Below are positions 8,831 through 16,386 of a stretch of DNA of 40,691 bases, piece after piece. The notes below the pieces were generated by a model. That model was not told the DNA's origin, made no database searches, and was given only the letters and a program-made list of their open reading frames with translations. The position numbers and the translations under genes are program-made. How positions within the stretch are numbered: position 1 is the stretch's first letter; every line of letters starts with the position of its first letter. The DNA lies in NCBI GenBank assembly GCA_046541115.1, contig JBKHDX010000006.1:1-40691 (forward strand). The letters are read 5' to 3'. This stretch comes from Jaaginema sp046541115 (lineage in GTDB: Bacteria > Cyanobacteriota > Cyanobacteriia > Cyanobacteriales > Spirulinaceae).

Positions 8831-10105
8831 ATGTCGTCATCTAACTTAACGATTCAATGGTTTCGACAACAAGCAGCATCTTTATTGTTGTATCAGGGGG
8901 TATTTGCTGACGAAATTGGACAAGGGTTTCTCAAGGTATTACAAACGTTAGACCAAAATGATTCTGCGTTGAGTTGGCAGGCTTACGGGGTTTGGTTTAA
9001 AGCCTTAGCCACAAAAGAACAAAATTGGCAAGATTATGTCATTGCTCGCATTCTGCATGATGATAACCCTTTTACGCAACAAGTTCAGCGCTATTGTTTT
9101 GAATCTCTCCCTGAAGCGTTAATTGCCGCAGCCCAACACGATTTACAAGTGTTACAGCAACTTTCCCGTTGTGGGGGAAAGCAGTTAGCGGCTTGGATTC
9201 CCGGACACCCTGTTGCGTGGACGATACCCACTGCAAATTTAACTGTACTGCATCAGCAGGAAAATTGGGGAGAGGCGATCGCCCATTTGGCCGATCATTA
9301 TCGCCAACAAGGAACGGGGATTTTCGCTCAATATCGCGCCCTACGCTGGCAAAATCGCGAGTTAAATGGCATTGAACAGCCCGATCCGATTAAAATTAGC
9401 GAGATTGTCGGGTATGATACTCAAAAAGCCGATTTAATTAAAAATACCGAGTTTTTATTAGCGGGCTATCGGGCGTTGCACGTTTTATTATACGGCAGTC
9501 GCGGGTCGGGGAAATCCTCCCTGGTTAAGAGTTTACTGCACGAATACGGCGATCGCGGCCTGCGGTTGATTGAAGTGGCCAAGTCCCAGTTAGTGGATTT
9601 AGCCGCGATCGTAGACCAATTGAGAAACGTTCCCCAGAAGTTTATTATCTTTGTAGACGATTTATCCTTTGAGGAGGACGACGAGGCATTTAAGGCGTTA
9701 AAAGTCGTTTTAGAGGGAAGCGTTACCGCGAGGGCGCAAAATGTGGTGGTATATGCCACTTCCAATCGCAGACATTTAGTGCGAGAATTTTTTGGCGATC
9801 GCCCGCGGCCCAGTGATAGCGATGAAGTCCACGCTTGGGACACCCAACAAGAAAAATTATCCTTTAGCGATCGCTTTGGCTTAACTTTAACCTTTGAACC
9901 CGCCGACCAAAACACCTATTTACAGATAGTGCATCACCTCGCCCAAGAAGCTCAAATTGAATTAAAGCCAGAAGAATTGGATTTTCGAGCAAAACAATGG
10001 GCAACGCGGCATAATAAACGGTCTGGCCGCACCGCACGCCAATTTATTGACTTCCTCTCCGCAGAATTAGCCACAACCAATTCCGTTCCTCCATCACAAT
10101 CTTAA
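8831..10105 (+). CDS. DUF815-type AAA+ ATPase
   Basis: From ATG 8831 the protein is 424 residues; a start at 8750 is possible but would overlap the start of the divergent gene. An N-terminal helical region of about 190 residues precedes the DUF815 ATPase core. The core includes IVGYDTQKADLI, Walker A GSRGSGKS at 222-229, Walker B FIIFVDDLSF near 270, a sensor-like YATSNRRHLV and a C-terminal SGRTARQFIDFL helix. The family is predicted cytoplasmic and its function is not established. It is first in a co-directional set with the TerB_C-like membrane protein (78 bases downstream) and the DUF2791 ATPase. Confidence 0.85.
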   Translation: MSSSNLTIQWFRQQAASLLLYQGVFADEIGQGFLKVLQTLDQNDSALSWQAYGVWFKALATKEQNWQDYVIARILHDDNPFTQQVQRYCFESLPEALIAAAQHDLQVLQQLSRCGGKQLAAWIPGHPVAWTIPTANLTVLHQQENWGEAIAHLADHYRQQGTGIFAQYRALRWQNRELNGIEQPDPIKISEIVGYDTQKADLIKNTEFLLAGYRALHVLLYGSRGSGKSSLVKSLLHEYGDRGLRLIEVAKSQLVDLAAIVDQLRNVPQKFIIFVDDLSFEEDDEAFKALKVVLEGSVTARAQNVVVYATSNRRHLVREFFGDRPRPSDSDEVHAWDTQQEKLSFSDRFGLTLTFEPADQNTYLQIVHHLAQEAQIELKPEELDFRAKQWATRHNKRSGRTARQFIDFLSAELATTNSVPPSQS

Positions 10106-10183
10106 CTTTCTGGCCCTATCTTTAACGGGGTTGATTATACTAAAACGAAGCCCTGATGCCCTGCTTGAATCTTGACAAGCCCC

Positions 10184-11308
10184 ATGCAATCGTTTCCTTC
10201 CTTGCACTCTCTAATTCTTAGCCTCGTCACGTTTGGTCTGAGTAGTGGCCTCACTTGGTTTTTGACGCAAAACTTATTCATTGGCATTGCGATCGGTATA
10301 TTAACCGTCATTTTAAGCACATTCGGCGCTTTAATTACAATTAGAAAATATCGCCAATACGAAAAATCTCTCCGCAATTCTCTGCGCAACCAAATTTACC
10401 AACTCGAAGCAGAAGAAAATCAACTTTATCAATCTCTTTATGAAACTCGCAGTACCCAAGAACAACTCGAAGCTAGTATTACGGCTTTAAATCAAGAATG
10501 CCGCCAACTGATCGAACGTGTTTCAGAATTACATCAACAGCGCAATACCCTTTATCAAGAAACCCTCAATCTGCAACACCAAAAAGAGCAAGAAGAAGCC
10601 AGCTTTCACCGTATTCAAAACCAAACTAAGGTTGTCGAAAAAAGTAAAACTGAAATCAAGCATTCTTTAGAATTGACAAAAACTCAGTTGCAAAAATTGA
10701 AAACTCAAGTTGATTCACTACAAATTGAAGCCGAACGGTTACAACTCCAAATTGTAGACCGTAAAGAACAATACGAAAAAGTTAAAGAAGACGTAACTTT
10801 CCTAGAGCAAGAAAAGCAAGACCAAGAACAGGCGATCGCAAATTTAGAACAAGATATTGATAATCTACTACAACGGCGTTCTCAACTCAATACCGAAATC
10901 AAAACCCAAACGGAAACCCCCTCTAATGGCGTTATCGCTGTCGATACAAAAAACAGGCCTCACCACCTTGATGATATTATTTCTATCTCAATGGTACTGC
11001 CTCCAGAATGGCAAGAATGGCTGCAATTTGCCCAACAATTAACCCCCGAAGATCGCACAATCTTTAAAACCATTCTCGACCAAGATGCAGTAACTTTTAA
11101 AAAACTTGCCGATCGACGGGCGACAATGCCCAAAGTATTAGTAGAATCTTTAAATGAAAATGCGTTAAAAGTGGTGGGCGATACTTTATTTGTGACGGGT
11201 GATAATACGTTAATTCCGCAAGTTCATGAAGAATACGCTCACTTATTTCTAAACTCAATCGAACTTAAGTTCAAAGACTTTCTCAATTTACACGAAAATC
11301 GCGAATAA
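10184..11308 (+). CDS. Membrane-anchored coiled-coil protein with TerB_C-like C-terminal domain
   Basis: From ATG 10184 the protein is 374 residues; a TTG four codons upstream is possible. Two adjacent hydrophobic segments (about 7-26 and 28-50) form a membrane hairpin. Residues about 55-245 are a long coiled coil rich in Q, E and L (LEQDIDNLLQRRSQLNTEI and similar). After a linker, residues about 270-370 resemble the TerB C-terminal domain: FKKLADRRATMP, LVESLNENAL and a VGDTLF-VTGD-EYAHLF tail. I infer that it places a TerB-like module at the membrane at the end of a long rod. The DUF2791 ATPase follows after 22 bases, and pairing of TerB_C proteins with that ATPase family is known from other genomes. 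The TerB_C call is from memory of the family. Confidence 0.72.
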   Translation: MQSFPSLHSLILSLVTFGLSSGLTWFLTQNLFIGIAIGILTVILSTFGALITIRKYRQYEKSLRNSLRNQIYQLEAEENQLYQSLYETRSTQEQLEASITALNQECRQLIERVSELHQQRNTLYQETLNLQHQKEQEEASFHRIQNQTKVVEKSKTEIKHSLELTKTQLQKLKTQVDSLQIEAERLQLQIVDRKEQYEKVKEDVTFLEQEKQDQEQAIANLEQDIDNLLQRRSQLNTEIKTQTETPSNGVIAVDTKNRPHHLDDIISISMVLPPEWQEWLQFAQQLTPEDRTIFKTILDQDAVTFKKLADRRATMPKVLVESLNENALKVVGDTLFVTGDNTLIPQVHEEYAHLFLNSIELKFKDFLNLHENRE

Positions 11309-11330
11309 GACCTCTTAAACTAAGTTTGCA

Positions 11331-12647
11331 ATGAAAACAATCAAAATCCCCAAAAGAGTCTCTGCAACCCTATTAAATGCCCTGGCTGCGGGGGTCGTGC
11401 CTCGCCTGGGTTTAGACCACATTGCCATTGGTCGCCAAAAAGAAATTACAGCCCTTCATCAAGACTTAGAAAATATTAAAGAAGGCGGCACAGCATTTCG
11501 TTTTATTGTGGGACGATATGGGGCAGGAAAAAGCTTTTTAATTCAATATTTACGCAATCAAGCGATGGAACAGGGCTTTATTGTTGCCGATGCTGATTTG
11601 TCTCCAGAAGCCCGATTAGCCGGAAGTAAAAATGCCGCGATCGCGACTTATCGCGAGTTAATGAAAAACCTCGCAGTCCGGGCAAATCCGAGTGGGGGCG
11701 CGATCGCATTGATTCTAGAAAAATGGATTAGTAGTTTGCTTAATCAAGTCGCCCAAGCTACCAACAAACGCCCCGGCGATCCTGAATTTGATGCCAAAAT
11801 TGAGTTAAAAATTCGTGCCGTTGTAGACGATCTAGAAGGGTTAGTACATGGCTTTGATTTTGCCAATGTTATTATCGCGTATTGGCGAGGCTATCGCGAA
11901 GATAATACCGACTTAAAAGACGCAGCCTTACAATGGTTGCGCGGCGAATTTAACACCAAAACCGAAGCCAAAAACGCCCTCGGGGTCAAAGCAATTATTG
12001 ACGATAATACTTGGTATGACTATCTCAAACTCTGGGCAAAACTGGTTACTGATATTGGCTACAGTGGCTTGATTATTTTCCTTGATGAGGCCGTCCATTT
12101 GTACAAAATTTCTCACTCGCGATCGCGCCAAAGCAACTACGATAAACTTTTGGCAATGTTCAACGACTCCCTGCAAGGAAAAGCGGAAAACTTAGGTATT
12201 ATTGTGGGGGGAACTCCGGAATTAATAGAAGACAAAAAACGGGGATTGTACAGCGATGAAGCTTGGCGATCGCGTCTTGCCAGCAACCGTTTTTTACAAC
12301 CCGGCTTACAAGATACCACCGCCCCCGTTTTACATTTAACCCCCCTCAACGACAGCGAACTTTCTCAACTGTGTCACCGTCTCACACGCATCCACGCCGA
12401 TCGCTACAACACCTCAAATATTCTCTCAGACCCCCAAATTTCAGCCTTTAAGCAAGCCATTACCAACCGCTTGGGGGCAGACTCATTACTCACCCCCAGA
12501 GAGGTCATTCGCGATTTAATTGGCGTGTTGAACTTACTCCAACAAAACCCCCAACTCACCTTTGAACAATTACTCGGCAGTTCAGCCTTTTCCAGCCAAA
12601 CTTCTGCCACTCCCGGTAACAGCGAATTTGCCGAATTTACCCTCTAG
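11331..12647 (+). CDS. DUF2791 / BrxD-like P-loop ATPase
   Basis: The 438-residue protein belongs to the ATPase family that includes BREX protein BrxD. Residues 7-25 (PKRVSATLLNALAAGVVPR) match the family's start, where a helical segment precedes the IAIGRQKE box. Walker A is GRYGAGKS at 61-68 and Walker B is LIIFLDEAVHL near 247-257. A sensor-like VGGTPELIEDKKRGLYS follows, and near the C terminus TPREVIRDLIGVLN, typical of the family. No BREX methylase, PglZ or BrxC gene lies in the window, so this is not a BREX locus. The partner is instead the TerB_C-like protein immediately upstream. Confidence 0.85.
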   Translation: MKTIKIPKRVSATLLNALAAGVVPRLGLDHIAIGRQKEITALHQDLENIKEGGTAFRFIVGRYGAGKSFLIQYLRNQAMEQGFIVADADLSPEARLAGSKNAAIATYRELMKNLAVRANPSGGAIALILEKWISSLLNQVAQATNKRPGDPEFDAKIELKIRAVVDDLEGLVHGFDFANVIIAYWRGYREDNTDLKDAALQWLRGEFNTKTEAKNALGVKAIIDDNTWYDYLKLWAKLVTDIGYSGLIIFLDEAVHLYKISHSRSRQSNYDKLLAMFNDSLQGKAENLGIIVGGTPELIEDKKRGLYSDEAWRSRLASNRFLQPGLQDTTAPVLHLTPLNDSELSQLCHRLTRIHADRYNTSNILSDPQISAFKQAITNRLGADSLLTPREVIRDLIGVLNLLQQNPQLTFEQLLGSSAFSSQTSATPGNSEFAEFTL

Positions 12648-12740
12648 AACTTAGGAATTGCGGTTATTTTCAGGAATTAACTGCTGAAAATCGTCTAAGG
12701 ACGCGATCGCTTCTCGATGTAGACTTTTCAACAAAGTCAG

Positions 12741-12868
12741 ACCAAATCCGGTTTCAATGCACCGTCTATCCCACTAACCCGCCCACGGATTAAAATCCGG
12801 GGCTAATATGGCAAAGTCCGCAAAGGCGGACTAAAAAATTAAGTGGGTTTTGACGTATCGGATTTGGT
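12741..12868. repeat. MITE-like repeat, 128 bp, copy A
   Basis: Perfect 10-bp terminal inverted repeats, ACCAAATCCG at 12741-12750 and CGGATTTGGT at 12859-12868, bound a segment with further internal inverted repeats. These are CCCACTAA/TTAAGTGGG, GGATTAAAATCC and a GTCCGC/GCGGAC hairpin. Size, end sequence and nested design match copy B at 18330-18456. It contains no open frame. Confidence 0.7.
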
Positions 12869-12883
12869 ATTATCTCTTAAATT

Positions 12884-13564
12884 CTAAAGACTAGCGGTAT
12901 TCGCGTCTAATCGTTGCAGAGAAATTTCTGCCGCTTGACGCACTTGGGGATGCTCGTCTTTGGTCATAAAATTCAACGCTGAAACGCTTTTTTCGCTGGG
13001 AAGATGACCGAGGGCTTCAGCGAGACGCTGACGCACTAACCAATCGTCTGAGGAAACAAATCGTGCAATTTCGCCAACGGCTTCAACGGCTTTGATTTCC
13101 CCTAATGCTGAAATCGCTGCTTGCTGTAAAACAACTTCTTTGCTGTCTAGGGCTTCAATTAAGAGGTTTTTGGCCCGGGGGTCTTTAAGGTTACCGAGGG
13201 ATACTGCGGCACTAAAGCGGACGAGCCAAGAGGTGTCTTCGTAAAAGGCTCGCACTAGGGCTTCATAAGCTCTGGGGTCTTCGAGGTAGCCTAATGCTCC
13301 GGCTGCGTCAGCGCGAATGCCATAGTCGGGGTCGCTTTCCATGAGTTTGATGAGAATGGGGTAGCATTCGGGGGTGGGTTTTACGCCGAGGGCAAAAACG
13401 GCCATGGAGCGTACTTGTAATATGTCGTCGTTTAATACTTTCTTGATTAGGGGGACGGCATCGATAGGGGGAACTTCGCGCAGATAGGCTAAGGCTAACA
13501 TGCGATCGCGTGAGTTTTCGCTGTCGAGTTGGGTAGAGATATATTCGAGGCTACGAGGTTTCAT
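12884..13564 (-). CDS. nblB: HEAT-repeat protein, NblB-like
   Basis: The 226-residue protein is built almost entirely of about six HEAT/PBS-lyase repeats. The central repeats carry DPDYGIRADAAGALGYL and VRAFYEDTSWLVRFSAAVSLGNL, which I associate with NblB, the protein needed for phycobilisome degradation under nutrient stress and related to phycobilin lyases. It should be cytoplasmic or thylakoid-associated and bind phycobiliproteins or bilins. Cyanobacteria have several HEAT paralogues, including CpcE/F-like lyases, so the gene symbol is provisional. It is monocistronic, and no NtcA-type site is evident upstream. The MITE-like copy A lies 15 bases beyond its stop codon. Confidence 0.7.
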   Translation of the reverse strand: MKPRSLEYISTQLDSENSRDRMLALAYLREVPPIDAVPLIKKVLNDDILQVRSMAVFALGVKPTPECYPILIKLMESDPDYGIRADAAGALGYLEDPRAYEALVRAFYEDTSWLVRFSAAVSLGNLKDPRAKNLLIEALDSKEVVLQQAAISALGEIKAVEAVGEIARFVSSDDWLVRQRLAEALGHLPSEKSVSALNFMTKDEHPQVRQAAEISLQRLDANTASL

Positions 13565-13643
13565 ATCATTTTTGTTAACTTTCTTTACAAATTCTAATAA
13601 ACTTTCTCGGACTCTAGCAGGATGGGAAAACCGTATCAGCTTC

Positions 13644-13778
13644 TTCAGTTATCAGTCATCAGTTTTGGGCAGTAGGCAATCGGCAATCGGGGGGGAGTGG
13701 GGAGAAATTATCAATTACCAATTACCAATTACCAATTAGGGGATTTTGGGAACAACCAACAACCAATAACCAATAAAA
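13644..13778. repeat. Cluster of heptamer-periodic repeats
   Basis: Three blocks share a 7-base period: CAGTTAT/CAGTCAT/CAGTTTT at about 13646-13667, four CAATTAC-type units at about 13710-13738, and AACAACC/AATAACC units at about 13752-13778. The first block, with its GGCAGTAGGC tail, recurs near 28505-28540. Confidence 0.65.
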
Positions 13779-13779
13779 C

Positions 13780-15114
13780 TTAAGAGCCAGATTCTAAGCG
13801 ACGCTGCCATTCTTGGTCAATTTTGTCGGCATTGTCGAGATTTTGCGTCAACAAATCCGTTTCAGTGGTGTAGGCGAGGTCTTGGTCGGAAACGGCGGTA
13901 GTATTGGCAAATTGTTGGGCGTAGGCGAGTTTGCGTTGTAGCTGTGGGTCGGGTTGCGCTAGGGTTTGGGCGCGATCGCGTCGCTTCTCATTCCGGTCTA
14001 CAATTTTAGGATTGCGCCACTGATTCCAAAAATGTCGCAGTAAGGGAATGCTCAAGAAAGCAATGCCATAACCGAGCAAAATACCGTAAATTGACTGAAC
14101 AAAGGCTAAATACCCGGTCGCCGCGATCGCTACTTCTGGATTCTGCATGAGAGAATACAGTACCAAGGCCAAAATAATATTCACCGAGCCTAACCCAATC
14201 GAAAGGATAACCTGACCCGTGGTCGCAGAGCTAAACCGCCAGAGATTTTCTTTCAAATAGGGTTCAACGGGTTGTATCGCCGTTTGATTCGCGGTGACTT
14301 GTAACTGTGGGAAGTGGTAAATAATATCCCCGGATTCGGAGACTTGAGGATAACCATCAAACCGAGCTAAAACAGGCAGCATAAAGTCTTCATCTTCGAG
14401 TTGAGTGGCGCTCAAATCATCGAAGTAAGGGGCAATTTGTTCGGCGGTGACAGCCCCTTTATGGTTGCGAATGACAGTAGCGATATCGCGCCAGCGTCTT
14501 TCGTCTAAATCCGCGTTGGGGTTGCCATCGCCAAAGAGGAAGGAGTAAACCGCTTCGAGGAAATTGAGCTTATTTTCTTCCCCAGAAACTTGTCCAGATA
14601 ATTGGCGGCGGCGTTGGCGTTGCTGGCGTTGTGCGCCGGGGTCAAAAAACCAAAATAAATCGCCAATCCAAAAACGGGGCAAGAAGATCAAACCCCCCCC
14701 CCTAGAGCGACTACTACTACCACCACTATTACCCTCGCGATCGCCGCCACTACTATAAATGGCAATAACCGCCGCCAGGATCGCCACTAACATCAAAATG
14801 ATGGAAATAATTAAAATAATGCCAAAAGAAATGCGGATTAAATAAAATAAAACCCCCCAAACTTTCTGCCAAATTTCTTCTAAGCGAATGCGCCAATATT
14901 TGTTACGAATAACACTACGAAAATTTTTCGGAAAAACATAAGCAATATCGCCAGATTCAGAGACTTGTAGATGTGCGCCAGCATCAGCAGCGAGGGCTAA
15001 CACCCCTTGTTGAGCCGTGTTAATCTCTAAACCGGCTTGAGCGGCTACATCGCCCACTGTGACGCGATATCCGAGTTGTTCAACCGTTTTGTATAGGGTA
15101 GGATTGGGAGCCAT
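13780..15114 (-). CDS. Conserved cyanobacterial membrane protein with a duplicated winged-helix-like module
   Basis: From ATG 15114 the protein is 444 residues. A longer frame to 15207 would translate the heptamer repeat at 15170-15206 and is rejected. Two similar modules each end in VSESGDI-Y-FP: one at about residues 10-65 before a first hydrophobic region (about 85-125, ISFGIILIISIILMLVAIL), the other at about 205-270 before a second membrane block (about 300-365). The modules look like winged-helix repeats in which a VGDVAAQAGL or TAEQIAPYF helix precedes the shared strand. A low-complexity Gly/Ser/Arg stretch lies between them. The biochemical role is unknown to me; similar proteins occur across cyanobacteria. 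Confidence 0.75.
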   Translation of the reverse strand: MAPNPTLYKTVEQLGYRVTVGDVAAQAGLEINTAQQGVLALAADAGAHLQVSESGDIAYVFPKNFRSVIRNKYWRIRLEEIWQKVWGVLFYLIRISFGIILIISIILMLVAILAAVIAIYSSGGDREGNSGGSSSRSRGGGLIFLPRFWIGDLFWFFDPGAQRQQRQRRRQLSGQVSGEENKLNFLEAVYSFLFGDGNPNADLDERRWRDIATVIRNHKGAVTAEQIAPYFDDLSATQLEDEDFMLPVLARFDGYPQVSESGDIIYHFPQLQVTANQTAIQPVEPYLKENLWRFSSATTGQVILSIGLGSVNIILALVLYSLMQNPEVAIAATGYLAFVQSIYGILLGYGIAFLSIPLLRHFWNQWRNPKIVDRNEKRRDRAQTLAQPDPQLQRKLAYAQQFANTTAVSDQDLAYTTETDLLTQNLDNADKIDQEWQRRLESGS

Positions 15115-15169
15115 AGACGATTTTAGTTTAGGAAAGACAGACGATGGTTCTCGTCCTATCTCTATTATG

Positions 15170-15206
15170 CAAAGGACAAAGGACGAATGACTAAGGACAA
15201 ATAACA
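15170..15206. repeat. Heptamer-periodic repeat (AAGGACA type)
   Basis: The units AAGGACA, AAGGACG, AATGACT, AAGGACA and AATAACA follow each other at 7-base spacing between the membrane-protein start and the infC terminator. Confidence 0.6.
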
Positions 15207-15238
15207 ATAGCTGTCAGCCCCCCCCCGCTAACAGCTAT
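15207..15238 (-). terminator. Terminator of infC
   Basis: A 12-bp stem (15207-15218 with 15227-15238, one G-T pair or mismatch) closes an 8-base loop of one repeated base. On the reverse strand it is followed by a T-rich stretch. It lies about 30 bases beyond the infC stop codon. Confidence 0.6.
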
Positions 15239-15266
15239 CGTAAATTTTATGAAACTAAGTTATATT

Positions 15267-15758
15267 CTAAGCTGGAACCAGCTGAAGCATGAGCGATCGC
15301 CGATCGAAGGTTTGGACTTTCGCAACTTCTTCTAAATCTTTAATAATCCGTTCGAGTAATTCCGCCGCGCGATCGCGATGTTGGTGTTCTCGGCCGCGCA
15401 ACCGTACCTGAAACTTCACAGAATCACCTTTACTTAACCATTGAATTGCGCGGTTAATGCGAACGCCGTAGTCCGAATCGCCTACATTCGGACGCAGTTT
15501 CACTTCTTTTAAGCTAGACTTAGATGAATTTTGACGCTGACGCTTCTTTTGTTGATATTGGTGCTTCCCGTAGTCCATAATTTTCGCGACGGGACCTTCT
15601 TGGCGTTGGGAAACGACTACGAGGTCGAGTCCGGCAGCTTTCGCCTGTTTGAGGGCATCCTGGGTATCAACCAAGCCTTGATTATTATTGTCTTGGTCAA
15701 TCAGCAGCACCTCTTTATCTCTAATTTGACGATTGATAGCTTGTTTCTTAGCGATAAT
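15267..15758 (-). CDS. infC: Translation initiation factor IF-3 with a non-AUG (AUU) start
   Basis: IF-3 binds the 30S subunit, checks start codon and initiator tRNA, and prevents premature 50S joining. The conserved N-domain opening (NRQIRDKEVLLID) is encoded upstream of the first GTG, so a start at GTG 15710 would remove it. In frame, the only codons between an in-frame TGA (15768-15770) and that motif that could start translation are ATT 15756-15758 and ATC 15753-15755. They sit 5 bases after GAGG (15764-15767). With ATT the protein is 163 residues, slightly short for the family because the N-terminal extension is brief. C-domain features are present: LKEVKLRPNVGDSDYGVRI, KFQVRLRGREHQH and a LMLQLVPA end. 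AUU is also the start of E. coli infC, where it permits autoregulation. Confidence 0.9.
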   Translation of the reverse strand: MIAKKQAINRQIRDKEVLLIDQDNNNQGLVDTQDALKQAKAAGLDLVVVSQRQEGPVAKIMDYGKHQYQQKKRQRQNSSKSSLKEVKLRPNVGDSDYGVRINRAIQWLSKGDSVKFQVRLRGREHQHRDRAAELLERIIKDLEEVAKVQTFDRRSLMLQLVPA

Positions 15759-15834
15759 CCTTTCCTCTCAAAAACTCGACAATAGATTGTTCTCTTTTAA
15801 TAATAAGAGTAGCGCAGTTTCCTAAAATGAACAT

Positions 15835-15903
15835 CTAGCTGGGGTTAGGTGCGAAAGATCGGAGATATTTCTTCGACCCAGAGTTGCCCTAAACCCTGGC
15901 TAG
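15835..15903. promoter_or_regulatory. Long stem-loop between infC and the lipoprotein gene
   Basis: Bases 15835-15849 pair with 15888-15903 over 15 positions, including two G-T pairs and one bulged A. The enclosed loop carries a weaker CGAA/TTCG hairpin (15852-15855 with 15872-15875). On the reverse strand it would lie 77-145 bases upstream of the infC start, in its probable leader. It could also form in a forward transcript. I cannot match it to a named RNA family. Confidence 0.45.
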
Positions 15904-16006
15904 AGCGTTGTTTCTGCCTAGCGCTTCATCTCGATGGCGACACGGCATTTATCCCTCCGAAAGCTTAACGGTTTTTGTTTTTTTTTAAGATTTCCGGTTT
16001 GACAAA

Positions 16007-16345
16007 ATGCGTATCTCAATCATTTCTATTTTAGCTTTATTCCTCAGCAGTTGTAACCCCAATCCCCCGGTTCCACCCAACCCCGAACCGCGAGAGTTTA
16101 CTTACAATGAGTTCGAGCAAATTGAAGTCGGGATGACCCTAACCGAAGCCGAAGACGTAATGGGAGATTCTGCTGCGAAAATCAACGAAATTAATACTGA
16201 TTTGGGCATGGGAGTTGTTCCTATTAAAAATGTGACTTATCAATGGGTAAATGACGATGGCTCATCTGTAACCGTTTTAGAGCAGAATGGTGATATTATC
16301 TTCAAGATGCAAACGGGTTTAGACAAATCGCGATCGCAAAGATAA
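16007..16345 (+). CDS. Small lipoprotein with a BamE/DUF3862-like fold
   Basis: The 112-residue protein has a short hydrophobic signal (residues 3-13) ending in a lipobox LSSC with C16 as the lipidation site. A proline-rich linker (NPPVPPNPEP) follows. Residues about 33-108 resemble the SmpA/BamE/DUF3862 group: FEQIEVGMTLTEAEDVMG is the usual first helix-turn, and YQWVNDDGSSVTV is a strand pair. It is probably anchored in the outer or plasma membrane facing the periplasm. No partner gene is adjacent. The stem-loop at 15835-15903 lies upstream. It is only 41 bases before the ABC-F gene, so the two may be cotranscribed. Confidence 0.75.
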   Translation: MRISIISILALFLSSCNPNPPVPPNPEPREFTYNEFEQIEVGMTLTEAEDVMGDSAAKINEINTDLGMGVVPIKNVTYQWVNDDGSSVTVLEQNGDIIFKMQTGLDKSRSQR

Positions 16346-16386
16346 CGCTAGACTTAAATTAAAGTTCTTCTTCTTGTTTGTAACCC

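Noticed and set aside
11331..12647. A BREX phage-defence locus
   Set aside because: Only the BrxD-like ATPase is present; no PglX, PglZ, BrxC, BrxA or BrxB gene occurs in the window.
13709..13778. CRISPR array
   Set aside because: Units are 7 bases long and contiguous, without spacers.
15115..15207. N-terminal extension of the duplicated-module membrane protein
   Set aside because: The extra codons translate the heptamer repeat and resemble nothing in the rest of the protein.
15267..15710. IF-3 starting at GTG 15710
   Set aside because: It would delete the conserved NRQIR opening and has no ribosome-binding sequence at the right spacing.
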